From positions 1-64,000 of the forward strand of contig NZ_SMZO01000018.1 of the NCBI RefSeq assembly GCF_004358675.1: a stretch of 64,000 nucleotides of DNA, in the 5' to 3' direction. The translations under genes and the position numbers were made by a program. How positions within the stretch are numbered: the stretch's first letter is position 1; every line of letters starts with the position of its first letter. Below, in pieces: positions 1-8,977 of this stretch. The stretch is from Meridianimarinicoccus aquatilis (GTDB lineage Bacteria; Pseudomonadota; Alphaproteobacteria; Rhodobacterales; Rhodobacteraceae). The notes beneath the pieces are model-generated. The model did no database searches. It saw only the letters and a list, made by a program, of their open reading frames with translations, and was not told the DNA's origin.

Positions 1-981
1 GCTTGTCGCCGCGTCCATCAGGGCCTTGCCGTCAGAAACCTTCTGTTCCGCGTGTCCCAATTGCGTCGCCGCGTCACGGTGTTCGTCCAGCGCAGCTTTC
101 AGCGTGTCGATGTTGCCGCCCGTTGCTTGGTGGCGGATCGCGGCATTCTCGGCCTTCGCCCGCGCCGTGCCAAGGCGTTCGCTGTAACGGTTCGCGGCCT
201 CCAGTGCGGCCTCTGCCGCTTGGCGCATGGCAAGGTGATCGCGGTGCGCCTGCGGATCTTCCAGCCCTTTCAACTCGTGTCGCAATTCCCGGCGGCGATC
301 CAGCGCAGAGCGCAGCGCCTGTGCCTTGCCCTGAAGGTCAGCCTCGCGCGATTGCAGAGCATTCAGCGCCGTTTCCGCCTGTTCAAGTGGCCCGCCACGC
401 CTTGGCCCACGGCTTGTCACATACATAGCAAGCTCTTCTTCGACACGGGCGCGCGCGGCATCCATGCGGCGCCCCCCTGTCATGGCCTCGACCTCACCTG
501 CAACCGAAGACAAGACCCCGCGCCGGGCTTCGGCGCCATCCTCTGGCTTTTCAGAGACGATTTCGCCCTGCCGGACCCAAAGCAACCCCGCAGGTCCACC
601 ATCGCCGGGCGCTTCGATCAGATCAGCAATCCATGCCTCGGCCGCATCAGCCTGTGCAACCAAGCGGCCATTTTGGGTCACACGCGCCTGCTTGCGACCA
701 GGTGCACTGCTCCAGGTCTTGTGGATAGTGAACACACCCGCCGGTGCTTCAATTTCAACAGAAACGGACGGATCACCGCCTGCATAAGGTTGAAGCCCCC
801 GCGCGTCCTTGTTCCAAGAGCCATAGCGCAAAAAGAACACCGCGTTCAGAGCTTCGAAGATGGTGGATTTGCCCGCCTCGTTCGGCGCAGCGAGCAGGTT
901 CAGCCCGTCGCCAAACCCTCGCACCTCCATCGGGTCCGCAAAGCGGCGCACATTGGTCAGGGTGAGACTGCGCAGTTTCAT
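1..981 (-). CDS. SbcC/YhaN-like AAA ATPase, 5' part only
   Basis: The first 327 codons of a minus-strand gene that runs off the left edge of the window. The N-terminus has an SMC/Rad50-type ATP-binding fold with a Walker A (APNEAGKST) at about residues 32-40. After about residue 200 the sequence is rich in Ala, Glu, Arg and Leu with heptad character, which suggests the start of the long coiled coil of this family. The ATG overlaps the TGA of the metallophosphoesterase gene by four bases (ATGA), so the two are translationally coupled. By family knowledge the pair should form an Mre11/Rad50-like (SbcCD or YhaNO) DNA-end processing complex. The C-terminal Walker B half is outside the window, so SbcC and YhaN cannot be separated here. 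Confidence 0.85.
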   Translation of the reverse strand, partial: MKLRSLTLTNVRRFADPMEVRGFGDGLNLLAAPNEAGKSTIFEALNAVFFLRYGSWNKDARGLQPYAGGDPSVSVEIEAPAGVFTIHKTWSSAPGRKQARVTQNGRLVAQADAAEAWIADLIEAPGDGGPAGLLWVRQGEIVSEKPEDGAEARRGVLSSVAGEVEAMTGGRRMDAARARVEEELAMYVTSRGPRRGGPLEQAETALNALQSREADLQGKAQALRSALDRRRELRHELKGLEDPQAHRDHLAMRQAAEAALEAANRYSERLGTARAKAENAAIRHQATGGNIDTLKAALDEHRDAATQLGHAEQKVSDGKALMDAATS

Positions 982-2111
982 GGCCGATCCCCCTGCAACA
1001 GCGTATGCAATCGGGCCAGAGCCGATGCCGCGACACGGCGGTCGATTTCAGCCAGCGCGGTGTTTCCGCTTTCGGCCTGAAGCGCCTCTGCGGCAAGGCG
1101 CAACGCACCGCTTTCGGCCACGGCATCCAGATCTTCGGGCTGTGCATCCACCGAAAGGGCGCTCTCGTCGACCTCAAAGGACCAGAATTGATGGCGCACG
1201 GCAGCCAAATCCGCCATCAGGGCTGCGCGCGCAGGCAAGCGAACCCGCCCGGCAAGACGCAGCCGGATCAGAATATCCCGCCGGTCTGCCGCCGTATCGC
1301 CGGGCAAAGCCAGCTTCAGCGCGGCAAGCGCATCCATTTCCGGGGTCAGGGTCAGGTCAAGCTGCTGCCAGTCGAACAGGCCAACGGGGTGCTGGATCAC
1401 GTCTGGTGCAAGACCGGGCCCGGGCAACGTCACGGCAAGGCATACGCCCGGCCCTGCATGCTTAAAACTGTCGCGCTCCGGAGTGCCTGAATACCAGCAG
1501 CGCGGCGTAATGGACCGCACGCCGTGCCAATCGCCCAGCGCCAGATAATCCAGACACGCGGTGTTGGCCCGGTCCGGGGGGATGACTTCACTTCGATCGT
1601 CTTCTGACCCGAACGTCTGCACCCCGCCATGGGCAAGACCCAACCTGATATCGCCATCCCCGGTTTCGGCCTGCGCAAACCACGCCGTGGCATCCACACC
1701 CGTGCTGCGGTGAGTAACAGGCGCAGGCAACAAGGTCACACCGGGCGCGATGGAAACCGGAACGGCTTCGACCAAAAGGCGCAGGTTGCAAGGAGCCTCA
1801 ACTCGCAGGCTGTCCCAAAGCGGTTCAGCCGCAAGACTGTCATGATTTCCCGGGATCACCCACCACGTCATGTCCTGCGCGGCCTCCATGGCGGCCAACG
1901 CTTGCTGACGCACACGCGGGGTGACGGTTTCGGTGTCGAACAGATCCCCCGCGATTAGAATATCGCTTGCGCCATGATCCCGCGCAGCAGACGCGAGTCG
2001 CCCGATGACGCCATGCCGCGCCTCGACCAACCGCGCGCGCACGTCTTCTTCCATCGCCCCAAAGCGCCGCCCCAGATGCAAATCAGCAGAATGAATGAAG
2101 CGAAAGGGCAT
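978..2111 (-). CDS. SbcD/YhaO-like metallophosphoesterase (DNA repair exonuclease)
   Basis: A 377-residue calcineurin-like phosphoesterase. The dimetal motifs appear in order: HSADLHLG near the N-terminus, GDLFD, GNHD, a GLAHG segment and ALGDWHG. This is the Mre11/SbcD arrangement, so the product is expected to be the nuclease partner of the ATPase encoded just downstream. The chosen start (MPFRFIH) puts the first metal motif close to the N-terminus as in the family. An in-frame ATG five codons upstream (2126) is possible, and neither start has a convincing ribosome binding site. The last four bases overlap the ATPase start. Confidence 0.85.
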   Translation of the reverse strand: MPFRFIHSADLHLGRRFGAMEEDVRARLVEARHGVIGRLASAARDHGASDILIAGDLFDTETVTPRVRQQALAAMEAAQDMTWWVIPGNHDSLAAEPLWDSLRVEAPCNLRLLVEAVPVSIAPGVTLLPAPVTHRSTGVDATAWFAQAETGDGDIRLGLAHGGVQTFGSEDDRSEVIPPDRANTACLDYLALGDWHGVRSITPRCWYSGTPERDSFKHAGPGVCLAVTLPGPGLAPDVIQHPVGLFDWQQLDLTLTPEMDALAALKLALPGDTAADRRDILIRLRLAGRVRLPARAALMADLAAVRHQFWSFEVDESALSVDAQPEDLDAVAESGALRLAAEALQAESGNTALAEIDRRVAASALARLHTLLQGDRP

Positions 2112-2289
2112 GGTGAATGTCCGCATTTTGAAAATGTCTGAAGCTGGCAGCCAACCGGGTCAGTCTGCCTTGTCAATGATGGGAACATTAGCGGAACGCT
2201 AAAGCAGGGGAAAGCCGCTTTACGCGCGGCCGGGAGCCATCGCCGGATATGAGGGCTGGCATGCAGGCAGTCACCGCACGCTGCGCCAA

Positions 2290-3174
2290 TCATGCGAACC
2301 TATCGGACTGTTCCAACAACTCTGCCAGAAGAGGGTTCGGGAAACGCCGCTTGATGGTTACCGCGTGAAAAGTCTCGCTTATGTCAGGCAAACGGGCCGC
2401 TTCGATCAAACGCCCCGTTGTCAATTCGTCCTGCACGACAATCGGCGGCAAGACGGCAAGACCGACCCCGTCTCGCGCCAGAAGGCGCATCATCGCCATA
2501 TCGTCTACCTCGGCGGCGATCTGCGGGCGCAGGCCAAGGCGATCAATCAGCGCATCAAACCCGATCCGCACCCCTGTTTCCGGCGTCGGCAGGATCACCG
2601 GTTGAGTCGCCAACAGACGCGCCAGCGACCGCTCCGCGCCCAACAACCGGGGCGTACCCACAAGGCTGACCGCTTGCTCAGCCAATCGGTGCGATACGAA
2701 CGGCGTGACCGCATCGCGCGATGGCGGACGGTTGATCAAAACCGTATCAAGGTTCTGTGCTTGCAGGTCACTGAGCAGATCAGCGGTATTTCCGGACCGC
2801 AAAAACACTTCTACATCGGGGCGTCCAAGAATTGGGCGCAAAAATTGTATGTGAAAGTTTCGCGACAATGTGGCCAGCGCGCCGATGCGAATGATCTGCC
2901 GCGTACCCCCCTGTTCACGCAGCGTCCCGACCAGTTCCCGACCCGCGGCAAAGATCGTATCCGCATGGTCCAGTGTAATCCGCCCTGCTTCAGTCAGAAA
3001 GAGCTGACGCCCGCGACGTTCAAAAAGAGAATGCCCCAACTGCTCTTCGAGCCGCCGGATTTGAACCGAGACAGCCGATTGCGAAAGGTTAAGCCGTTCC
3101 GCCGTGCGTGTGAGATTTCCATCATGCGCAACGGCCCAGAAGTACCGCAAATGATGATAATTCAAATCCGCCAT
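2290..3174 (-). CDS. LysR-family transcriptional regulator divergent from dabBA
   Basis: A 294-residue LysR-type regulator. The winged-helix domain fills residues 1-65 (LRYFWAVAHDGNLTRTAERL, then SQSAVSVQIRRLEEQLG). A periplasmic-binding-like effector domain follows from about residue 92. The N-terminus resembles the NhaR-type branch of LysR proteins. The gene is transcribed away from dabB across a 106-bp gap that holds a T-N11-A palindrome, the classic LysR operator form. By position it most likely controls the inorganic-carbon pump and itself. The effector is unknown; a carbon-status metabolite is only an inference from the neighbours. Confidence 0.85.
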   Translation of the reverse strand: MADLNYHHLRYFWAVAHDGNLTRTAERLNLSQSAVSVQIRRLEEQLGHSLFERRGRQLFLTEAGRITLDHADTIFAAGRELVGTLREQGGTRQIIRIGALATLSRNFHIQFLRPILGRPDVEVFLRSGNTADLLSDLQAQNLDTVLINRPPSRDAVTPFVSHRLAEQAVSLVGTPRLLGAERSLARLLATQPVILPTPETGVRIGFDALIDRLGLRPQIAAEVDDMAMMRLLARDGVGLAVLPPIVVQDELTTGRLIEAARLPDISETFHAVTIKRRFPNPLLAELLEQSDRFA

Positions 3175-3199
3175 TCCATATAAATAAACGAACGAAAAA

Positions 3200-3212
3200 T
3201 CATAAACAATGA
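3200..3212. promoter_or_regulatory. Putative LysR operator (T-N11-A palindrome)
   Basis: TCATAAACAATGA has inverted half-sites TCAT/ATGA and fits the T-N11-A form of LysR boxes. It lies in the AT-rich gap between the LysR gene (start 3174) and dabB (start 3281), about 70 bases upstream of dabB. The assignment rests on form and position only. Confidence 0.4.
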
Positions 3213-3280
3213 ATTTTTTAACTCTTGGCCAGACTGCTAAGTACGGGCAAATCCCCTGACCTTTAGGAAGGAACCGGCCC

Positions 3281-4840
3281 GTGTCATTCGCAGCCCTGCC
3301 CTATCTGCCGCCCATACTGATGCTTTTTGCAGCGATCCTTGCATTTCGCGGCCCCAAAATGCGCCCAGCCAAAGTGCTGACGCAAATCGAGATGACCGCC
3401 TTGGGCGCGCTTGGGTTTGCTGTTCTGGCGGCGATCGCGCTGATCTGGACGGGACCGGCGACAAGCGCACTGCTGGGGATCGCCGGTGTCGGCCTGTCTG
3501 CGCGGCTGGATGCGATTTCAGTCATAATGCTGTTATTGGTCACGTTCCTCGGCTGGATCGTGCTGCGCTTCGCGGGAACGTATATGGACGGCGAAGACCG
3601 GCAGGGCCCGTTTACCGGATGGCTCTGTCTGACCTTGGCATCCGTCATGCTTTTGGTGACTGCGGGAAATCTGGGCCAGCTGGTTGCGGCTTGGGTCACA
3701 ACAAGTCTGACGCTACACAAACTGCTTTTGCACTATCCCGAACGGGTAGCAGCACAGCGGGCCGCGCATAAGAAGTGGGTGACAGCACGTCTTGGGGATG
3801 CAGCGCTTACAGGTGCTGTTATTCTTTTGTTGGTCCGCTATGGCACAGGTGACATCGCCTCCATCCTGTCTGCGGCGCAGGCCGAGAACGGGACGGCAAG
3901 TGCGTTCTGGATTGCGGGGCTTCTGGCACTGGCCGCATTGCTGAAATCCGCTCAGTTTCCAACCCATGGCTGGCTGACTGAGTTGATGGAAACCCCGACC
4001 CCTGTATCCGCGCTGCTTCATGCGGGCGTGATCAATGGCGGCGGCTTTCTTCTGATCCGCCTGGCCGATGTCATGGTTCTGGCCCCTGCGATGCTGGCGG
4101 TGCTGGCACTGGTGGGCGGGTTTACGGCCATCTTTGCCGGTCTGGTGATGCTGACGCAGCCCGCGATCAAAACCTCTCTGGCGTGGTCGACGGTGGCGCA
4201 GATGGGCTTCATGTTCCTGCAATGCGGCTTGGCCCTGTTCCCGCTTGCGCTGCTGCACATCGTGGCGCACTCGCTTTACAAGGCGCATGCCTTCCTGTCA
4301 TCCGGCACCGCGGTTGAAACGGTTGCCGCCGCCCGCAGACCCGGTCCTGTCGCGATCCCCAGAACGGCGGCAGTCGGGCGCGCCTTCTTGTTCGCATTGG
4401 CCACCTATGCGGTTGTCGGTCTGTTCTTTGGTGTCGCCGAAAAATCACCTCAAGCCATCGCGCTGGGGGCCATCTTGATCTTTGGCGTCGCTTATCTTGT
4501 GGCGCAGGGGCTTGCAGATGCCGCGCCGCGCGCCCTGACCCGCTGGACGGCGGCCTACTCGCTCGCGGCTGGTATTGGGTACTTTGCGCTTCAGACCGGG
4601 GCCCAGATCCTGACCAAAGGGTCTCTGCCGACCGTGCCCGCTCCGGGCCCCTTGGAATGGGCTGTGATCGTTCTGGCACTGCTCAGTTTTGGCGTCGTCG
4701 CGGTTGCACAAGCGATGTTCCCATTGTGGGCGTACCACCCCGCAGCGTCGGGCCTGCGCGTGCATCTGTCCAACGGGCTTTATGCAAATGCACTGTTCGA
4801 CAAAATGCTTGGCGGCTGGTCCCGCAAGCCTTCCTTCTGA
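3281..4840 (+). CDS. dabB: DabB: proton-conducting membrane subunit of the DAB inorganic-carbon pump
   Basis: A 519-residue, strongly hydrophobic protein of the NuoL/MrpA-type proton transporter family, too short for a true NuoL and lacking the other complex I genes nearby. It starts with GTG at 3281, eight bases after AGGAAGGA. It contains the family's conserved antiporter-like core (about residues 130-340), including the segment around SAQFPTHGWL and the TPTPVSALLHAGVINGG loop. It is followed directly by the DUF2309 gene. That pairing defines the DabB-DabA complex, in which proton flow through DabB drives DabA to hydrate CO2 to bicarbonate. The DAB assignment is therefore based on both sequence type and neighbour. 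Confidence 0.88.
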   Translation: MSFAALPYLPPILMLFAAILAFRGPKMRPAKVLTQIEMTALGALGFAVLAAIALIWTGPATSALLGIAGVGLSARLDAISVIMLLLVTFLGWIVLRFAGTYMDGEDRQGPFTGWLCLTLASVMLLVTAGNLGQLVAAWVTTSLTLHKLLLHYPERVAAQRAAHKKWVTARLGDAALTGAVILLLVRYGTGDIASILSAAQAENGTASAFWIAGLLALAALLKSAQFPTHGWLTELMETPTPVSALLHAGVINGGGFLLIRLADVMVLAPAMLAVLALVGGFTAIFAGLVMLTQPAIKTSLAWSTVAQMGFMFLQCGLALFPLALLHIVAHSLYKAHAFLSSGTAVETVAAARRPGPVAIPRTAAVGRAFLFALATYAVVGLFFGVAEKSPQAIALGAILIFGVAYLVAQGLADAAPRALTRWTAAYSLAAGIGYFALQTGAQILTKGSLPTVPAPGPLEWAVIVLALLSFGVVAVAQAMFPLWAYHPAASGLRVHLSNGLYANALFDKMLGGWSRKPSF

Positions 4841-4861
4841 TCGTTGCCAAGGATATTTGAC

Positions 4862-7288
4862 ATGACTGACACAGCTTACATCGCCCCTGCAAGGCTGCCC
4901 CCCGCAACTTTGGCCGCCGCCTGCGACGCCGCAGCGCGGGCCATTCCACCGGCATGGCCGCTGGCCGCCACCGTCGCAGTCAACCCGTTCTTAGGACAAA
5001 CCGGCGAAACGCTTGCCCAAGTGTCAGCCCGGCTTGGGCGGACAGCGGGCACAGCGGTCACAATGCCGCGCGACTGGTATGCAAGCCGGATTGCCAATGG
5101 CACAATCACCGAAGAAGACCTTGCTGGCGCTCTTGCCGCAGCAACACCAGTTCCAGACGGCACCGATGTTGAGGCGCTGAAAGCTGCCGCACGCAGCGAG
5201 GTGCCCACGGCAACCGCTTTACCAACCGTCGCGGACCTTGCCGCAAAAGTTTCTGGCATTGATTGGCCGGGGGTGATCGCGGACCGGTTTGGCGCTTTTG
5301 CCTCTGGCTATTGTGACGAGGGTCAGGCCCTTTGGGCCGCATCGCGCGGGCGCAATGCCTATGCTGCGTGGCGGGCCGTGGCGACCCATGATCTTACCCC
5401 TGAAATTCTGGGGCTCCGCGGGTTCGGCCAACATGCTGCCGATGCCCCGCAAACGGCCGAAGACGGCATTGCGCAGGCGACGGGTCAGCTTGGTCTTACT
5501 GAAGCCGCACTGGAAACCTACTTGCATCAATTGCTGCTGACACTCGGCGGTTGGTCGCAACTTGCACGCTATCAGTCTTGGCAAGCGGAACTGGCTGGTG
5601 GGTCTGACTGCACGATCACCGACTTTCTCGCCATACGGTTGCTATGGGAAGAAGCGCTGTTCTGTCTGTACAAAGACCAAATCGCCGAAGACTGGGCCGA
5701 TATCGTTGCCGCACATGAAACCCCGTGTGCCCCCAGCGCCGCCCAGCAGATCGACAGCATCTTGCAAGAGGCGGCTGAACGCGCAGCGCAGCGGGATCTG
5801 GCAGAAACGCTTTGCGCGTCCAGCGTCACGGCAATCTCGGCCAATGAACGCCCTGACATTCAGGCTGCGTTCTGTATCGATGTGCGGTCAGAAGTGTTCC
5901 GGCGGGCGCTCGAATCCGTCCATCCCGGCATTCAGACTCTCGGCTTTGCGGGATTCTTTGGCCTGACAGTCGCCCATCGGAGCTTTGCGTCTGACGTGGT
6001 GGAACACCGGCTCCCCGTTTTGTTGAACGCTGGGCTGACCTCAACCAGTTGCGGCAAATCCGAAGCAGACCAAAGCGCCCGGTTCAAGGCGCGGGCAAAG
6101 CGGGCATGGGGCCGGTTCAAGATTGCCGCTGTGTCGTCGTTTGCCTTTGTTGAGGCAACCGGCCCCGTGCACGGTGTCAACCTGTTGCGCGATGCGCTTG
6201 GGCGGGCCGGGACCGCCCCGCAACCAGACCCAATGCCACGGCTTGACCCAATGCCGGACCTTGCCACACGCATTGACGCGGCGGAGCGGATCCTGCGCGC
6301 CATGTCGCTGACAGAAAACTTCGCGCGGGTGGTGCTGCTGGCCGGACATGGGGCAAAGGTCAAGAACAACCCCCATGCCAGCGCCTTGCATTGCGGGGCG
6401 TGCGGCGGCCATGCCGGTGACATCAACGCCCGGCTGTTGGCCAGCTTGCTGAATGATCCGGATACACGGAGCGGACTAGCCGCCAAAGGAATCAAAGTCC
6501 CGGCCGACACACTGTTTGTTGGCGCGCTTCATGACACGACCACTGACGCCGTGACGGTCTTTGACACAGACACCAAATCAGAAGAGCACGCGCAGGACCT
6601 GCGGGCCTTAGCTGGTTGGCTGGATGCCGCCGGCACCCTTGCGCGCAGCGAACGGGCGCTGCGGTTGCCACGGGCCAACAGCGCCGCAGATATCGCCGAA
6701 CGCAGCCGGAATTGGGCAGAAACACGCCCTGAATGGGGCCTTGCGGGCTGCAAGGGCTTCATCGCGGCGCCGCGCCGGCGGACGGCGGGCAAGTCGCTGG
6801 CGGGGCGCGCTTTTCTGCATGACTACGATTGGCATCAGGACAAGGATTTCAGCGTGCTTGAGTTGATCCTGACCGCGCCTGCAGTGGTGGCCAGCTGGAT
6901 CAGCCTTCAATATTTTGGTTCGACCGTCGCGCCCGGCCTGTTCGGCGGCGGCAACAAGCTGCTGCACAATGTGACCGGCGGGATCGGCGTGGTCGAAGGC
7001 AATGGCGGAACACTTCGTGTGGGCCTTCCATGGCAGTCAGTGCATGATGGGCAAAACTACATTCACGACCCCCTGCGGCTTTCGGTCTGTGTCGAAGCCC
7101 CGCGCGAGGCGATCAGCGCAGTCCTTGCCCGCCATGATGCTGTGCGGGCGTTGTTCGACAATCGCTGGATGCATCTGTTTGCGATGGATGCAGAAGGCAA
7201 ACTTGCGTGGCGCTATGTTGGCGACGGCGCTTGGCAGGCCGAGCCAGGACCGGACACTCAGACGCCTGAACTGGCCAAGGCCAGCTAA
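4862..7288 (+). CDS. dabA: DabA: DUF2309 (UPF0753) CO2-hydrating subunit of the DAB pump
   Basis: An 808-residue DUF2309 protein. The candidate zinc site is intact: Cys338 and Asp340 in FCIDVRSE, His496 in LAGHG, and Cys511 in [11 protein letters not shown]. The His-to-Cys spacing of 15 matches what is reported for characterised DabA. These residues resemble a beta-carbonic-anhydrase site, and with DabB the protein is expected to trap CO2 as cytosolic bicarbonate using membrane energy. The start is the ATG at 4862, preceded by AAGGA; an upstream in-frame TTG at 4844 is less likely. The gap from dabB is 21 bases, so the two genes form one operon, and a terminator follows at 7309. Confidence 0.9.
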   Translation: MTDTAYIAPARLPPATLAAACDAAARAIPPAWPLAATVAVNPFLGQTGETLAQVSARLGRTAGTAVTMPRDWYASRIANGTITEEDLAGALAAATPVPDGTDVEALKAAARSEVPTATALPTVADLAAKVSGIDWPGVIADRFGAFASGYCDEGQALWAASRGRNAYAAWRAVATHDLTPEILGLRGFGQHAADAPQTAEDGIAQATGQLGLTEAALETYLHQLLLTLGGWSQLARYQSWQAELAGGSDCTITDFLAIRLLWEEALFCLYKDQIAEDWADIVAAHETPCAPSAAQQIDSILQEAAERAAQRDLAETLCASSVTAISANERPDIQAAFCIDVRSEVFRRALESVHPGIQTLGFAGFFGLTVAHRSFASDVVEHRLPVLLNAGLTSTSCGKSEADQSARFKARAKRAWGRFKIAAVSSFAFVEATGPVHGVNLLRDALGRAGTAPQPDPMPRLDPMPDLATRIDAAERILRAMSLTENFARVVLLAGHGAKVKNNPHASALHCGACGGHAGDINARLLASLLNDPDTRSGLAAKGIKVPADTLFVGALHDTTTDAVTVFDTDTKSEEHAQDLRALAGWLDAAGTLARSERALRLPRANSAADIAERSRNWAETRPEWGLAGCKGFIAAPRRRTAGKSLAGRAFLHDYDWHQDKDFSVLELILTAPAVVASWISLQYFGSTVAPGLFGGGNKLLHNVTGGIGVVEGNGGTLRVGLPWQSVHDGQNYIHDPLRLSVCVEAPREAISAVLARHDAVRALFDNRWMHLFAMDAEGKLAWRYVGDGAWQAEPGPDTQTPELAKAS

Positions 7289-7308
7289 AACAACGCACAT
7301 CAAGATCA

Positions 7309-7341
7309 GCCGCGCGCAAGACAGCCCTGCGCGCGGCTTTT
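7309..7341 (+). terminator. Intrinsic terminator after dabBA
   Basis: A perfect 10-bp stem (GCCGCGCGCA / TGCGCGCGGC) with a 9-base loop, followed by TTTT. It begins 20 bases after the dabA stop codon, so it closes the dabBA operon. Confidence 0.85.
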
Positions 7342-7415
7342 GGCTTTTCCCGGCGCTTGGTTGCAGTACCATTGCCGAAAGCGTGGGCGCATTTTGCCCG
7401 GAACGGGAGCCACAC

Positions 7416-8804
7416 ATGCAAGTCGCAACGAACGGAAATGTGTCGTTCTGGTATGCCCAGATGGGCGGCACGCCGTCGTATCGTGCGCCACTCACCGAAG
7501 ATATGGACGTGGATGTGTGCATCATCGGCGCCGGGTTCACGGGCCTGTGGACCGCCTATTATCTGATGCTGGCGCGCCCGTCGCTGCGCGTTGCACTGAT
7601 TGAACAGCAGTTCGCAGGGTTCGGTGCATCCGGTCGGAACGGCGGGTGGTGTACCGGCAGTTTTGGCTGGAAACGAGAACGCTATGTGCAGGGCACCAAT
7701 CGTGATGGGCTTATCGCGTTGGAAACGCAGCTACGCGGTACTGTGGACGAGATCTTGCGCGTGGCGAAAGCCGAAGGCATCGACGCCGACATCCGGCGCA
7801 CCGATTGTGTCACCTATGCCTGCTCGCCAGCACAAATGCGCCGCCTGAAGGTTGAACATGACACCGCCTTGCGCTGGGACGTACCTGCAGAACGCGTCGC
7901 GCTGATAGGAACGGACGAGGCAAAGGCACGGATCAAGATCGCCAATGCGCACGGCGCGTTGGTGGAACGGGGCGGCGCACGGGTGCAGCCAGCGAAACTG
8001 GTTCGCGGGCTTGCTGCTGCCGTCGAACGCAAAGGCGCGTGTATCTATGAACAGACCACGGTTGAAGGCATCGCACCGGGCCTTGTCACGACGGATCGTG
8101 GCTTTGTAAGAGCTGACCGAATTATATGCGCAACCGAAGGGTTCACAGCGGGCATTCCTGGACACAGGCGAAAGTGGCTGCCATTGAACAGCGCGCAGAT
8201 CGTGACAGCCCCCCTGCCCGCCGCCCTTTGGGACAGCATCGGTTGGACCAGATACGAAATGCTTGGCGACGCCTCTCACGCATATTGCTATGCTCAGCGC
8301 ACGGCAGATGGGCGCATCGCCATGGGGGGCCGCGGCGTTCCCTATCGGTTCGGGTCCCGCACTGACCGGCGCGGCGAGACTCAAACCGCCACCATAGAGG
8401 CGCTGGCCGCAATCTTGCACCGGCTGTTGCCGCAGACCCGTTCTGTCGCACTGGAGCACGCATGGTGCGGCGTGCTGGGCGTGCCCCGTGATTGGTGCGC
8501 CACGGTCGGCCTTGATCCGCAGACCGGAATTGGCTGGGCCGGGGGTTATGTCGGCATCGGCGTGTCGACATCAAACCACGCCGGGCGCACCTTAGCTGAT
8601 TTGATCCTTGAGCAGCACACGGAACGCACGGGCATGCCATGGGTTGGCCGAACGCCCCGCAACTGGGAACCAGAGCCGCTGCGCTGGCTGGCCGTGCACG
8701 GGATGTACCACCTGTATCATCTTGCGGACAAACGCGAGGCAGCCGGGACAGGCCATTCAACATCGCGGCTGGCCCGGCTCGCCGATTGGATCACCCAGCG
8801 GTAA
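7416..8804 (+). CDS. FAD-dependent oxidoreductase, DAO family (gamma-glutamylputrescine oxidase-like)
   Basis: A 462-residue D-amino-acid-oxidase-family flavoprotein. The dinucleotide-binding GxGxxG motif (IIGAGFTGLW) is at about residues 32-41, followed by the GASGRNGGW segment typical of PuuB/OrdL-like amine oxidases. A second conserved stretch near the C-terminus (GWAGGYVGIGVSTSN) closes the FAD site. The start at 7416 (MQVATNGNVSFWY) places the FAD motif at the usual distance; the open frame extends further upstream but would run into dabA and its terminator. No polyamine or glutamine-synthetase genes are adjacent, so the substrate cannot be named. Confidence 0.8.
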   Translation: MQVATNGNVSFWYAQMGGTPSYRAPLTEDMDVDVCIIGAGFTGLWTAYYLMLARPSLRVALIEQQFAGFGASGRNGGWCTGSFGWKRERYVQGTNRDGLIALETQLRGTVDEILRVAKAEGIDADIRRTDCVTYACSPAQMRRLKVEHDTALRWDVPAERVALIGTDEAKARIKIANAHGALVERGGARVQPAKLVRGLAAAVERKGACIYEQTTVEGIAPGLVTTDRGFVRADRIICATEGFTAGIPGHRRKWLPLNSAQIVTAPLPAALWDSIGWTRYEMLGDASHAYCYAQRTADGRIAMGGRGVPYRFGSRTDRRGETQTATIEALAAILHRLLPQTRSVALEHAWCGVLGVPRDWCATVGLDPQTGIGWAGGYVGIGVSTSNHAGRTLADLILEQHTERTGMPWVGRTPRNWEPEPLRWLAVHGMYHLYHLADKREAAGTGHSTSRLARLADWITQR

Positions 8805-8977
8805 AATCAGGTCGCGGTGCATGACCCTGGCCCCCCAAACTATCTGGCAACGGAGGCACAGGTGCGACGCGCATCTGCCCAGATCTGCACGACCTGTTTA
8901 CAACCTCAGTGCAATTATCCAATCAAGAGACAACCAGTGCCTAAAAGCGGGCAGACAAGCACAAAGTGGCATCTTAC

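Noticed and set aside
52-1080. A 342-codon plus-strand open frame opposite the SbcC-like gene
   Set aside because: The minus strand gives a Walker A ATPase coupled to SbcD; the plus frame has no recognisable features.
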